The notes beneath the pieces are model-generated. The model made no database searches, was not told the origin of the DNA, and saw only the letters and a list, made by a program, of their open reading frames with translations. Below, piece by piece: positions 36,663 to 44,586 of a DNA stretch of 64,000 nucleotides. Origin of the DNA: an uncultured Clostridia bacterium (GTDB lineage: Bacteria > Bacillota > Clostridia > TANB77 > CAG-508); contig CAPPGO010000011.1 in the NCBI GenBank assembly GCA_948678575.1, positions 1 through 64,000 on the forward strand, in the 5' to 3' direction. How positions within the stretch are numbered: the first letter of the stretch is position 1; each line of letters opens with the position of its first letter. Made by a program: the position numbers and the translations under genes.

Positions 36663-37487
36663 TTATATTTTTTTTATTGAAACCAACAATATTCCAATAA
36701 TTCCAAATAATACTGTCCACATGCCTACTGATACTATGCTGTCTAAACAAGCTCTTATTATTGTTGTAAACGCATTTGTTAATGAATTTATGGAAATCAT
36801 AAAATTATCAATTTGAAATTTCGAATTTATTAACCAATTTATAAGTAATAACACTATACCAGAAGATAATAAAGATATGCTGATATAATTTATACCATTA
36901 AAAATTGATTTTACATTAATAATTAACAATATTATTATTAATGCAATAGTAGCATTCTTTGATATACTTTTAGCTTTTTCAAGAGTATTTAAAACTTTTG
37001 CTAATTCTTTTCGTGTAGATTCAGTAGTAATTTGATAGTATTCTATTCCGCTTTTATATGCCTTTACTATTGCACTTTTAAAGTTCTTTATATTTTTTTC
37101 TTCTTCTTTTGAAATCTTTCTATTTTCTCTACCTATAAAAGTATTAATTTCTTGATCAAGCTTTTCTTCTATTTCTTTTGTATCTATTTCAACTGTTCTT
37201 TGTGAATATAAAGCGTATATTGCTGTTTTTATATCACTTTTTACTTTTTCCTTAGTACATATATTTTCTATTACTTCTTTTCCCATACCAGATTGATATA
37301 TATAATTCTCAAAATAATCTTGAATTTCCATCAACACTTGACTATATATATCTATTTCATCGAATTTTTCTAAAATATAATCCTTTTGTAGCATCCTATT
37401 TATATAAGTTGTTAATGTAGTTGCAATTATTGCTATCACTAATGCAAATGAAAGAATTATACTAAAAATATTTTTTACAATTTTCAT
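36663..37487 (-). CDS. Membrane protein of the sortase operon, unknown function
   Basis: 274 residues. One N-terminal helix (IFSIILSFALVIAIIATTLTTYI), a charged helical extracytoplasmic region (about 30-165) and three C-terminal helices (from about 175). It lies 12 bases downstream of the sortase stop. No family recognised; the layout resembles YqhR/TPR-less sensor-type proteins only in general shape. It may be a partner in surface assembly. Confidence 0.7.
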   Translation of the reverse strand: MKIVKNIFSIILSFALVIAIIATTLTTYINRMLQKDYILEKFDEIDIYSQVLMEIQDYFENYIYQSGMGKEVIENICTKEKVKSDIKTAIYALYSQRTVEIDTKEIEEKLDQEINTFIGRENRKISKEEEKNIKNFKSAIVKAYKSGIEYYQITTESTRKELAKVLNTLEKAKSISKNATIALIIILLIINVKSIFNGINYISISLLSSGIVLLLINWLINSKFQIDNFMISINSLTNAFTTIIRACLDSIVSVGMWTVLFGIIGILLVSIKKI

Positions 37488-37499
37488 TCTTACTCCTTC

Positions 37500-38106
37500 C
37501 TATTTTGCATATACTATAAATCTTTGTGTAGCATGACCTAAACCATTAGTTGGATAGCAAGTATATAACATAAAAATTTCTTCTTTGTCTTGAATTGGAG
37601 CCTCATCAACATCAGTTTCATGTACTATTTTTGTATTATATACTGTATATTCAAAAGTTCCATAATCTGTTTCAACAACAATCTTATCGCCTTTTTCTAC
37701 TTCTGGAAGTCTTTTTAAATATTTAATATAGTTATGTCCCATACATAAGATACTTCCACCTTCTCCTGGAAAATAACTAACTAAATGTTGACCTATTCCA
37801 TTTTTCAATACATCCAAACTTTCACCATAATATATTGGCAAATCTACATTTATTTTTTCAATTTTTAACTGAGCATATTTTGAATTTATTAATGGTTTCT
37901 GTTTTAAACCATTTTCACTTAAAACCAAATCTATTGGCTCATATTCTATATTTTTCGTTGATATAAATCCGCGCCAAACTTGATACCGTTTCAAAACCTT
38001 CTTTAAATTTCAAGTTATATATGACACAAATAATAAAAACAAATAAAAAAGCAACTATTATAGAAATAATAGTTGCTTTTAAAAATTTTAATATCTTATT
38101 TTGCAT
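37500..38106 (-). CDS. Class D-type sortase with one CGG +1 site
   Basis: 201 residues from ATG 38106 (overlapping the stop of the upstream gene) when the C at 37971 is skipped. N-terminal membrane anchor (ATIISIIVAFLFVFIICVIYNL), then the sortase barrel with catalytic His in CMGHN, Cys in LYTCYPTNG and Arg in TQRFIVYAK. Starting instead at the ATG at 37994 gives a protein without anchor and with a sense CGG as codon 3; the long form is preferred because the two halves join exactly at Gly46. It probably attaches the upstream LPxTG-like protein or pilin-like proteins to the wall. Confidence 0.85.
37968..37971 (-). other. CGG +1 site of the sortase gene (GCG CGG A)
   Basis: Skipping C reads GGA as Gly46 and joins the membrane anchor to the catalytic barrel. 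The zero frame stops ten codons later. Confidence 0.85.
38047..38080 (-). terminator. Attenuator-like hairpin inside the sortase coding start
   Basis: Minus strand AAAAGCAACTATTA/TAATAGTTGCTTTT followed by TTTATTT, located 26 bases into the sortase gene. It is a full intrinsic terminator in shape and could give high expression of the upstream surface protein and low expression of the rest. Confidence 0.65.
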
Positions 38107-38731
38107 TAACTTTTTTTACTAAACATACTGAAACGGCAACCAAAGCTATTAAAGCTACTATTGAATATACTGGAACAAGACTTCCTGTTTTAGCAAATTT
38201 ATTAACTGTTGTAGATGAATTGTTGTTATTGCTTTGTGTTGAACCAGTTGTATTTGTTTGAACTTCTGGAAAAATACTTTTAAAAGTTCCTTTTGCTTTT
38301 TGTGAAATAACTGATCCTGTTTTAATATCAACAGCTGTATATCCACCATCTGTACCTTGTCTAATTTCAACACCAGCAATTTTAGCTGCTTCTTTTAATT
38401 TAGCTGCTCCTTTTGCTTTTGATTCTGCATTTAAGTCATATATGCTTTTAACGCCTTGTGCTTTCATATCTTTTTCAGCTTCTGCTTTTGCTGAATCGAT
38501 TTGTGATTTGATTGTTGCAGCATCTGCATCTGATACTGGTCTTTCGTTTAAACGATTTATTACAGCAGTTCTATCTGCACTATTTAATTGGTATGTTTTT
38601 TCTCCAATTTTATGTGTTCCAGTTACATAATTTTTTAAATCTTCGTTTGAGTATGCACTAACTGTTGTAGCTAAACAAGCTATTGCTAATACTGCTACTA
38701 ATAATGCTATTGTTAATTTTGATAATTTCAT
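38096..38731 (-). CDS. Secreted surface protein with sortase-like C-terminal anchor
   Basis: 211 residues. Signal peptide (LTIALLVAVLAIACLATTVSA, cleavage near AYS), an Ala/Lys-rich helical domain (about 28-135), a Ser/Thr/Asn linker (NTTGSTQSNNNNSSTT) and a C-terminus KFAKTGSLVPVYSIVALIALVAVSVCLVKKVNAK written in parts here: FAKTG, hydrophobic helix, positive tail, i.e. an LPxTG-type sorting signal. Codon use is somewhat richer than neighbours, typical of high expression, and the RBS is strong (AGGAGGAG). It is directly followed by a sortase, its likely enzyme. Confidence 0.82.
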   Translation of the reverse strand: MKLSKLTIALLVAVLAIACLATTVSAYSNEDLKNYVTGTHKIGEKTYQLNSADRTAVINRLNERPVSDADAATIKSQIDSAKAEAEKDMKAQGVKSIYDLNAESKAKGAAKLKEAAKIAGVEIRQGTDGGYTAVDIKTGSVISQKAKGTFKSIFPEVQTNTTGSTQSNNNNSSTTVNKFAKTGSLVPVYSIVALIALVAVSVCLVKKVNAK

Positions 38732-38773
38732 TTTAGGTTTCTCCTCCTACTTCTCTTTTTTCATACTATATTA

Positions 38774-38802
38774 ATTATATTCTAAAAAAAAAATAAAATC
38801 AA
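38774..38802 (-). promoter_or_regulatory. Strong promoter of the surface-protein operon
   Basis: Minus strand TTGATT (38797-38802), 17-nt spacer rich in T, TATAAT (38774-38779), about 43 bases before the ATG. Confidence 0.7.
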
Positions 38803-38839
38803 GCTTTTTTATAAATTTTAAACTTTTTTTATTAATTAC

Positions 38840-38868
38840 TTGCATTTTTTTTATTGTTCTTGTATAAT
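38840..38868 (+). promoter_or_regulatory. Promoter of tRNA-Trp
   Basis: TTGCAT (38840-38845), 17-nt spacer, TATAAT (38863-38868), 13 bases before the tRNA. Confidence 0.7.
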
Positions 38869-38881
38869 ATGTAAGTGACAT

Positions 38882-38956
38882 AGGGGTATAGTGTTAATGG
38901 TAGCACATCGGTCTCCAAAACCGCCTGTGAGGGTTCGAGTCCTTCTACCCCTGCCA
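38882..38956 (+). tRNA. tRNA-Trp (anticodon CCA)
   Basis: Acceptor arms AGGGGTA/TACCCCT, D-loop AATGGTAG, anticodon loop CTCCAAA with anticodon CCA, T-arm GGTTCGAGTCC and encoded CCA. It reads UGG, and UGG is the Trp codon used throughout the window. Confidence 0.95.
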
Positions 38957-39004
38957 AATTAAGTTCAAATTCTTAAAAGGACTTAATTTATTCATTTCAA
39001 CCAC

Positions 39005-39038
39005 ATAAAAGAGCATACATTTTTGTATGCTCTTTTAC
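39005..39038. terminator. Terminator after tRNA-Trp
   Basis: AAAAGAGCATAC/GTATGCTCTTTT hairpin. An additional inverted repeat (AAATTAAGT / ACTTAATTT) lies just after the tRNA at 38956-38990. Confidence 0.75.
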
Positions 39039-39065
39039 TATAAAAAGGAAGGAATGAATTACACC

Positions 39066-39645
39066 ATGAAAACTAACTTTTTAAATTTTTATTTTATAAC
39101 TATTATTATTCTAATAGTCTTATCTCATATTATTCATTTTTATACAAATAATAATGTTACTTATAATTCTACTACTTCTAATTTCCATTTTTCAGAAAAT
39201 TCAAACCTATCTTGGCCAATTCCACGGTTTTCACAATATAACTTCTGAATTTGGAACTAGAATTCATCCTATTACTGGTAAAACATCTTCACATTCTGGA
39301 ATAGATATTTCAGCTTCACCAGGAAGCAATATTTATTCTGTAAGTTCTGGAATAGTAATTCTAGCAAAATTTAATGGTGCAAATGGATATAGTATTCATA
39401 TACAAAATGGCAACTTTGAATACATATATGCTCATGTTTCTCCACAATTTATGGTACAAGTTGGAGATATCATAAATCGAAATCAAATTATTGGAAATGT
39501 AGGTCCAAAATATGTTGAAAAAACTCCTGAAAATAAATATGTCGATAGCACTGGTAAATCTACTAATGGTTCCACTACTGGACCACATTTGCATTTTTCA
39601 ATAAAAAAAGACGGCATAGCCGTCAATCCATTAGATTATTTGTAA
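39066..39645 (+). CDS. M23-type metallopeptidase, one CGG +1 site
   Basis: 192 residues when the C at 39225 is skipped. ATG 39066 has AAGGAAGG 13 bases upstream; ATG 39054 is too close to it. One N-terminal helix (FYFITIIILIVLSHIIHF), then WPIP-G-FHNITSEFGTRIHPITGKTSSHSGIDISA, the LytM/M23 start with the first zinc His and HxxxD. YAHVS and GPHLHFSIKKDGIAVNPLDYL complete the zinc site. It cleaves peptidoglycan cross-bridges; similar proteins act in engulfment or spore wall work. Read without recoding it would be a 60-residue anchor only. Confidence 0.88.
39225..39228 (+). other. CGG +1 site of the M23 peptidase gene (CCA CGG T)
   Basis: Skipping C reads GGT as Gly54 (WPIPGFHNITSEFG; family WPxPGxxxISSxFG). 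The zero frame stops six codons later. Confidence 0.9.
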
Positions 39646-39649
39646 TTTA

Positions 39650-40024
39650 TTACATGTCATCTTCAAAGTCTCCCCAATCTAATTCAATAGTATTATTACA
39701 ATCAGGGCATTGCATTTCTGTAAGTTCACTATCACATTCAATCATAAAATGTGCATTGCAATATGGACAAGTAATTGGTTCAAATTCTATATCATCTTCT
39801 TCAAAAAGTTCTTTTTCTAATTTTTGTATTTGTTCTTCTAAATTATCTACTCTACTTTCACAATGTCTTACTTTTGCTTCACATTTTTTCTCAATGTTAT
39901 CTAAATTATCCAAATACGCAATTGCAAGTTCAGTAACTTGCTTTTTTGCAACCTCTAAATCTTTCTTGTTAGAAATATTTTCTTCTAAGTTTTTAATTGC
40001 ATCATTAAACTTTTTGTTAAACAT
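39650..40024 (-). CDS. CD1247-type coiled-coil zinc-ribbon protein
   Basis: 124 residues. Long helix with coiled-coil character (about 1-80, EAKVRHCESRVDNLEEQIQKLEKEL), then a rubredoxin-like zinc ribbon CPYCNAHF...MQCPDC (about 88-115) and an acidic end. The arrangement matches a Clostridia family placed downstream of efp, as here (15-base gap). Function unknown; probably co-transcribed with efp and pepP. Confidence 0.8.
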   Translation of the reverse strand: MFNKKFNDAIKNLEENISNKKDLEVAKKQVTELAIAYLDNLDNIEKKCEAKVRHCESRVDNLEEQIQKLEKELFEEDDIEFEPITCPYCNAHFMIECDSELTEMQCPDCNNTIELDWGDFEDDM

Positions 40025-40039
40025 TAAATAAATAACCTC

Positions 40040-40606
40040 CTAAAGTCTTTCCATGTACTCGCCAGTTCTTGTATCTATTCTAATTCTATCTCCTATATTA
40101 ACAAATAATGGTACAGATATTTCTAATCCATTTTCTAATGTAGCTGGTTTTCCAGATGTTGTTGTTGTGTTTCCACTAAAACCTGGTTCTGTATATGTAA
40201 CTTCTAATTCAACAAACATTGGTGGTTCTACATTGAATACATTTCCTTTAAAAGAAAGTATTGTAACATCCATATTTTCTTTTATGTATTTCAAAGCATC
40301 TCCAATTTGTTCTTTATTAAGTGGAATTTGTTCATATGTTTCATTATCCATGAAATAATATAATGTCTCATCATTATATAAATATTGCATTTGTCTTTTT
40401 TCAATTTCAGCACCTTGCAATTTTTCTGATGGATTAAATGTTCTCTCAATAACAGCTCCTGTAATTACATTTTTCATTTTTACTCTAACAAAAGCAGCTC
40501 CTTTTCCTGGTTTTACATGTTGGAACTCAACTACTTTAAAAACATTTCCATCTAATTCAAATGTTGTGTTATTTCTCAAATCTCCTGCCATATATACTTC
40601 TGCCAT
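40040..40606 (-). CDS. efp: Translation elongation factor P
   Basis: 188 residues, three OB/KOW-like domains: AGDLRNNTTFELDGNVFKVVEFQHVKPGKGAAFVRVKMKNV at the start (the loop PGKGAA carries the modifiable Lys) and the C-terminal signature GLEISVPLFVNIGDRIRIDTRTGEYMERL. It relieves ribosome pausing at proline runs. Confidence 0.97.
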   Translation of the reverse strand: MAEVYMAGDLRNNTTFELDGNVFKVVEFQHVKPGKGAAFVRVKMKNVITGAVIERTFNPSEKLQGAEIEKRQMQYLYNDETLYYFMDNETYEQIPLNKEQIGDALKYIKENMDVTILSFKGNVFNVEPPMFVELEVTYTEPGFSGNTTTTSGKPATLENGLEISVPLFVNIGDRIRIDTRTGEYMERL

Positions 40607-40681
40607 AATAAATACCTCTTTTCTTTTATTTTTAACATAATTTTTATAATAATATCATATTTTTATACCAAAATCAACCTT

Positions 40682-41749
40682 TTAAATTAAGTTTATTGTA
40701 GTAATAGTTTTACCAATTTTTGTTAAAGTTATACATTGATTTTTTTCAATTAAACAAGTATCTTCTATTCTAATTCCAAATTTTCCTGCAAAATATACTC
40801 CTGGTTCTACTGTTACAATTGAATTTTTCTTTAATACATTATCTACTTTCGAATTTAAAGTTGGCGCTTCGTGTATTTCTAATCCCACTCCATGTCCAAA
40901 AGAATGCATAACTTCAATATTTTCAAGACTATAATCTGTTTCTCTATTTCTTATAATTGCTTTTATATTTGTTCCTTCTTTAAAATTGTCTATTATTTTT
41001 TGTTGTTCATCTAAAACAAAATCATAAGCTTTTCTTTGCTCATCTGGTATATTACCAACAAATACAGTTCTTGAACAATCAGAATGATATCCTTGATACT
41101 TAGCTCCAAAATCAAAAAGTATTATATCGTTTTCTTTAATTACTCTATCTGTTGGTACTGCATGTGGCATTGAAGAATTTTCACCACTTGCAACAATTGA
41201 TGGAAAAGCTATTCCATCAGCTCCATTTGAAAGCATATAATTTTCAAGTTCAAAAGCTATTTGTTTTTCTGTCATACCTTTTTTTATATTCTTTATTATA
41301 TATTCAAAAGCTTTGTCTGATATTTCACAAGCTTTTTTTAGTTTTTCAATTTCCTCTGGTTCTTTAACTATTCTTTGACTTTCTATTAAACCTTCTGTTT
41401 CAACTAAATTTACTTGGAACATTTCTAAATATTTTTTATAGTTAGCATAAGTAACATAGTTTTCTTCAAATCCAATATCTCCTAGTCCTTCAAAAATAGC
41501 TTCATAATCGTATTTAGACATTTCTTTTCTATCACATGCTACAATTTCACTATCAATAGTAAGATTATTGTTTACACTTTCAATGTATCTACTATCAGTA
41601 ACAAATAAATTTTCTTTTGGATCAATTATTAAAATTCCTTCTGCATCTAAATCTGTTAAGTATTTTATACTTATTGGATTTGATACAATCATTCCATTTA
41701 AACCTAGACCTTTTAATTTATCTCTTAATTGTTTTATCTCAGGTTTCAT
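40682..41749 (-). CDS. pepP: Xaa-Pro aminopeptidase (M24 family)
   Basis: 355 residues with creatinase-like N-terminal domain (ISIKYLTDLDAEGILII) and pita-bread catalytic domain: FDFGAKYQGYHSDCSRT (metal Asp pair), MHSFGHGVGLEIHEAP (metal His) and VEPGVY (Glu). It removes N-terminal residues before proline. It is the usual partner upstream of efp. Confidence 0.95.
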   Translation of the reverse strand: MKPEIKQLRDKLKGLGLNGMIVSNPISIKYLTDLDAEGILIIDPKENLFVTDSRYIESVNNNLTIDSEIVACDRKEMSKYDYEAIFEGLGDIGFEENYVTYANYKKYLEMFQVNLVETEGLIESQRIVKEPEEIEKLKKACEISDKAFEYIIKNIKKGMTEKQIAFELENYMLSNGADGIAFPSIVASGENSSMPHAVPTDRVIKENDIILFDFGAKYQGYHSDCSRTVFVGNIPDEQRKAYDFVLDEQQKIIDNFKEGTNIKAIIRNRETDYSLENIEVMHSFGHGVGLEIHEAPTLNSKVDNVLKKNSIVTVEPGVYFAGKFGIRIEDTCLIEKNQCITLTKIGKTITTINLI

Positions 41750-41765
41750 TTAACTTCCCCCTATA

Positions 41766-42546
41766 TTACTTCGATAAACTTAAAATTTTATCACTAATAC
41801 TAGTACATAATCCTATAAATAAAGTAAACACTGTGTTTTGTGGTATAAAAATACAAATAATTGATGACAACACCAAGAATGGTCCAAAAGGCATATATTC
41901 GTCTTCTGATTTTAATATTACTCCTCTTATTATTAATATAACAATTGAAACAATTGAAGCTATAAAGAAAGAAAGTAATGAAATCTCAGCTGTTGTTCCC
42001 ATTCCAAAATATAGTCCTACTGCTGTCATAAATTTAACATCTCCAAATCCCATTGCTTCTTTTCCAGCTATTAAGCCTCCAAGTAATGTTATAAATCCGA
42101 AAATTCCTGCTCCTGTTAGCATACCCAAAAACATATCTTTTGCAATATTCAAATTATTAATACCATAAACAAATGTCAACAATATTCCGAACTTCAAATA
42201 TAACCATATTTAATCTATTTGGTAAAATTCTATGCTTCAAATCTATCATAAATGAAGATATAAGCATTGGTGTTAAAATTAAAAATTTAATCAAATCTAA
42301 ATTTTTTACGAATGTTTCTCGAATTCCAAACTTATATAAAAGTAATACATATATAATAGATACAAAAAACATCATTATATAAGTTCCTTTAATATTTCCA
42401 GCTCTATTTTCTGAGAAATACTCTTTACTAAATATTTTTTTGTCTTCTGGTAATCTTAAATTACACCATGCCATAAACTTTCCTATAATACAACCTATGG
42501 CTGCGATTACAAAATATACCATTATGTGAATATTATTAAAATACAT
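41766..42546 (-). CDS. Prepilin peptidase (A24 family), one CGG +1 site
   Basis: 259 residues when the C at 42189 is skipped, a normal length for the family. About seven membrane helices. The two aspartates are in MIDLKHRILPNRLN (about residue 104) and MGFGDVKFM (about 190). The first half ends in the zero frame at IFEV-RNIVDICLWY; the recoded frame gives IFEVGILLTFVYGINNL. There is no four-Cys zinc motif in the N-terminal loop. It cleaves and may methylate pilin-type leaders such as those at 2395, 53240 and 44452. Skipping is needed to make the second Asp. Confidence 0.88.
42186..42189 (-). other. CGG +1 site of the prepilin peptidase gene (GTT CGG A)
   Basis: Skipping C reads GGA as Gly120. 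The zero frame stops nine codons later, before the second catalytic Asp. Confidence 0.9.
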
Positions 42547-42562
42547 TTTTACCTCTATTTTT

Positions 42563-43054
42563 TCATTTGTTTTTTAAATATTTTTTTATAATTTTTTCTT
42601 CAATTGGCCTTTTCCATTTGGTTATAAACAAATCTTTTTCATTTACTGGTTCTACTAAAATAGGAAATATTTTGCACCTGTTTGCTCCAATAATATCTGT
42701 AAAGATTTGATCTCCAACTGCTGCAATATTTTCTGGTGGAACTTGTAATTTTTCTATTGCTTTTTTAAAACCTCTTTTAAGTGGTTTCGTTCCAAAATAA
42801 ATATATTCAATTTCTAATGCTTTTGCTACACTACTTACTTTGTCTACTTTATTACTATTAGAAAGAATTATAGTTTTTACACCTGAATTACATATGTTTT
42901 TATGCCATTCTTCTAAACCTTCTACAAAATTTTTGTCAATATCTATCAAAGTATTATCAACATCTAGTATTAAAGCTTTGATATTATTTTTTTTCAAAAA
43001 TTCTATACTTATGTCTGTAATTCTCTTGCAATAATATTTTGGATATAAAATCAT
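42563..43054 (-). CDS. yqeG: YqeG-family HAD phosphatase
   Basis: 163 residues from ATG 43054, which follows GGTGGAGGG (GTG 43066 would overlap the RBS). HAD motif I ALILDVDNTLID, motif II LSNSN, motif III Lys in GTKPLKRGF and motif IV VGDQIFTDIIGA. The family is related to phosphatidylglycerophosphatases and often sits near ribosome or cell-wall genes. Here it lies just upstream of the prepilin peptidase. Confidence 0.9.
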   Translation of the reverse strand: MILYPKYYCKRITDISIEFLKKNNIKALILDVDNTLIDIDKNFVEGLEEWHKNICNSGVKTIILSNSNKVDKVSSVAKALEIEYIYFGTKPLKRGFKKAIEKLQVPPENIAAVGDQIFTDIIGANRCKIFPILVEPVNEKDLFITKWKRPIEEKIIKKYLKNK

Positions 43055-43119
43055 TTTTCCCTCCACCTTTTCTACACTATATTATCAAATGTGAAAAGGT
43101 TTTGTCAATGAAATCTAAG

Positions 43120-43789
43120 CTATTTGCAAAATATATGCTTTCCTATTGTCATTACTTGTGGTCTACTCCATATCCACTTTGATGTTGCTGTATTTGGATT
43201 AAAATAATATATACATCCGTGAAGTAGGATCCCAGCCGTTTATTGCATCTTGCGCTGCTTTTCTAGCTGTAGAATCGGCTGTTAAATTTATTTGCCCATC
43301 ACTTACAGCAGTATATGCTCCATTTTGATAAATTACTCCTGCAATAGTATTTGGAAACGAAGCATGTGCAACTCTATTAAGAACTGTTGCTGCAACTGCA
43401 ACTTGCCCTTTATATGTTTCTCCTCTTGCTTCTCCATATACTAATTTACTAAGTAAATTTAAGTCACTATTATTAGAAGTAGTTTTGTTAGATGAATTTC
43501 CTTTTCCACTACTAGGAGCATTTATTCCTAATGCAGCCAAAGTTTTTTCTCCTGCTATTCCATCTGCTGTAAGTCCATTCTTTTGTTGAAATTTCTTTAC
43601 AGCATTTACAGTTTGCGTTCCATAAACTCCATCTATTGAACCTGAGTAATATCCCCAAGATTTTAGTTTTGTTTGAATTTGTTTTACTTCATCACCACTT
43701 GAACCATATTTTGATGTAGCAAAGCTATTAAAGAAAAGTGCACTTGTTATTAAAATCAAAAAAATAGTTAAAATAAAAATTTTTTTCAT
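43120..43789 (-). CDS. SleB-like cell wall hydrolase with peptidoglycan-binding domain, one CGG +1 site
   Basis: 222 residues when the C at 43219 is skipped. Signal-like helix (IFILTIFLILITSALFFNSFA), PG_binding_1 domain (KYGSSGDEVKQIQTKLKSWGYYSGSIDGVYGTQTVNAVKKFQQKNGL, given in part), Ser/Asn linker and a Hydrolase_2 (SleB/CwlJ) domain with LVYGEARGETYKGQVAVAATVLNRV, the Glu of GEARGE being catalytic. The recoded end TSGCIYYFNPNTATSKWIW...GKHIFCK is the conserved C-terminus. Such enzymes degrade spore cortex at germination. A possible forespore-type promoter (GTATA / CAAAATA) lies upstream but is weak. Confidence 0.88.
43216..43219 (-). other. CGG +1 site of the SleB-like gene (TCA CGG A)
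   Basis: Skipping C reads GGA as Gly191 and adds the conserved YYFNPxxAxS-WxW end of the SleB fold. The zero frame ends at MYILF. Confidence 0.9.
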
Positions 43790-43842
43790 GTCAAAATCTC
43801 CTTTTTAGGTATTTTGAACCAAAATTTTTATTTTATACAAAA

Positions 43843-43877
43843 AGATGCCAAGATTAGAAATCTTTGGCATCTTTTAT
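43843..43877. terminator. Terminator downstream of the pseudopilin-like gene
   Basis: AAAAAGATGCCAAAG-type arms (GATGCCAAGATT/AATCTTTGGCATC) with T-rich ends on both strands. Confidence 0.7.
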
Positions 43878-43897
43878 ATTAGAAAAATTATGTTTAT

Positions 43898-44452
43898 CTA
43901 TATTGATTGTTCAATTTTTAAAGCCCCAATTTGTTCTATTTCCATATTAGTATTTTTATAATATAAATTGTAAGCTTCTCCTTCTTTTTTTATGAAAAAG
44001 TAATCACTACTGTTTTCAGCATTTTCGCCTTTTCCATGATTAGTAATATCTCTTTTAAAGTTTTCTATTTTGACATAATAACAATTTTCTTCGAAAGTTA
44101 AATCTTCAATATACTTTGTTTCAGTTGGTTCTGTCTCAGTATTTATGTTTCCAGTTTCATCACAAGTATATCCTTTTAAATATAACATTACTTTATCTGC
44201 ATTATAAAATTGTTCTATTTTATTTTCACCACCACTTGTAGCTTTACTATATGCTTCTAAATATTTCTGTGTTATTATAACATTTATTTCTTGTAATACT
44301 TCACTTTGATTATATTCTTTTTCATCTGTTGTTACTTTTGTAATTATACCATCTCTTCCAATTGCCCATTTATACGCCATAAATCCAATTAAAAATAATA
44401 TGACAATTACAATAAGTAGTTTTAAAAAAGCTTTTCCTTCGTTATTTCTCAT
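43898..44452 (-). CDS. Pseudopilin-like membrane protein
   Basis: 184 residues. Short charged start MRNNEGKAFLK, one hydrophobic helix (LLIVIVILFLIGFMAYKWAIG) and a G-x-DGIITK motif like the VGDNGIITQ of the pilin-like proteins here, then a soluble domain with a Cys pair possible (GYTCDETGN, ENCYYV). It may be a minor pseudopilin processed by the peptidase encoded 1.4 kb downstream, though the cleavage Gly is not canonical. Transcribed alone. Confidence 0.65.
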   Translation of the reverse strand: MRNNEGKAFLKLLIVIVILFLIGFMAYKWAIGRDGIITKVTTDEKEYNQSEVLQEINVIITQKYLEAYSKATSGGENKIEQFYNADKVMLYLKGYTCDETGNINTETEPTETKYIEDLTFEENCYYVKIENFKRDITNHGKGENAENSSDYFFIKKEGEAYNLYYKNTNMEIEQIGALKIEQSI

Positions 44453-44586
44453 CCTAATCTCCTATACTTTACACTCATTGTATATGTTTTTATCCATTTT
44501 GTCAATTATTATATAAATATTCTATACATAAAATTTACTACATACAAAATACAAATAACTTGACTAAAAATCAGCTTGCTATTATT

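Noticed and set aside
37500..37994. Short sortase starting at 37994
   Set aside because: It lacks a membrane anchor, has no RBS at a proper distance and would need a sense CGG at codon 3; the longer frame from 38106 joins exactly at Gly46.
38882..38956. tRNA-Trp in the window as the CGG decoder
   Set aside because: It has a normal 7-nt anticodon loop with CCA and reads UGG; nothing suggests four-base reading.
1070..43219. Explaining the 12 frame breaks as random sequencing or assembly errors
   Set aside because: All are the same change (one C before GG), all put CGG in the zero frame, contexts differ, both strands are affected, and no other type of indel was seen. Errors would be phase-blind and of mixed kinds. 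A systematic base-calling artefact cannot be excluded without reads, so it stays the main rival.
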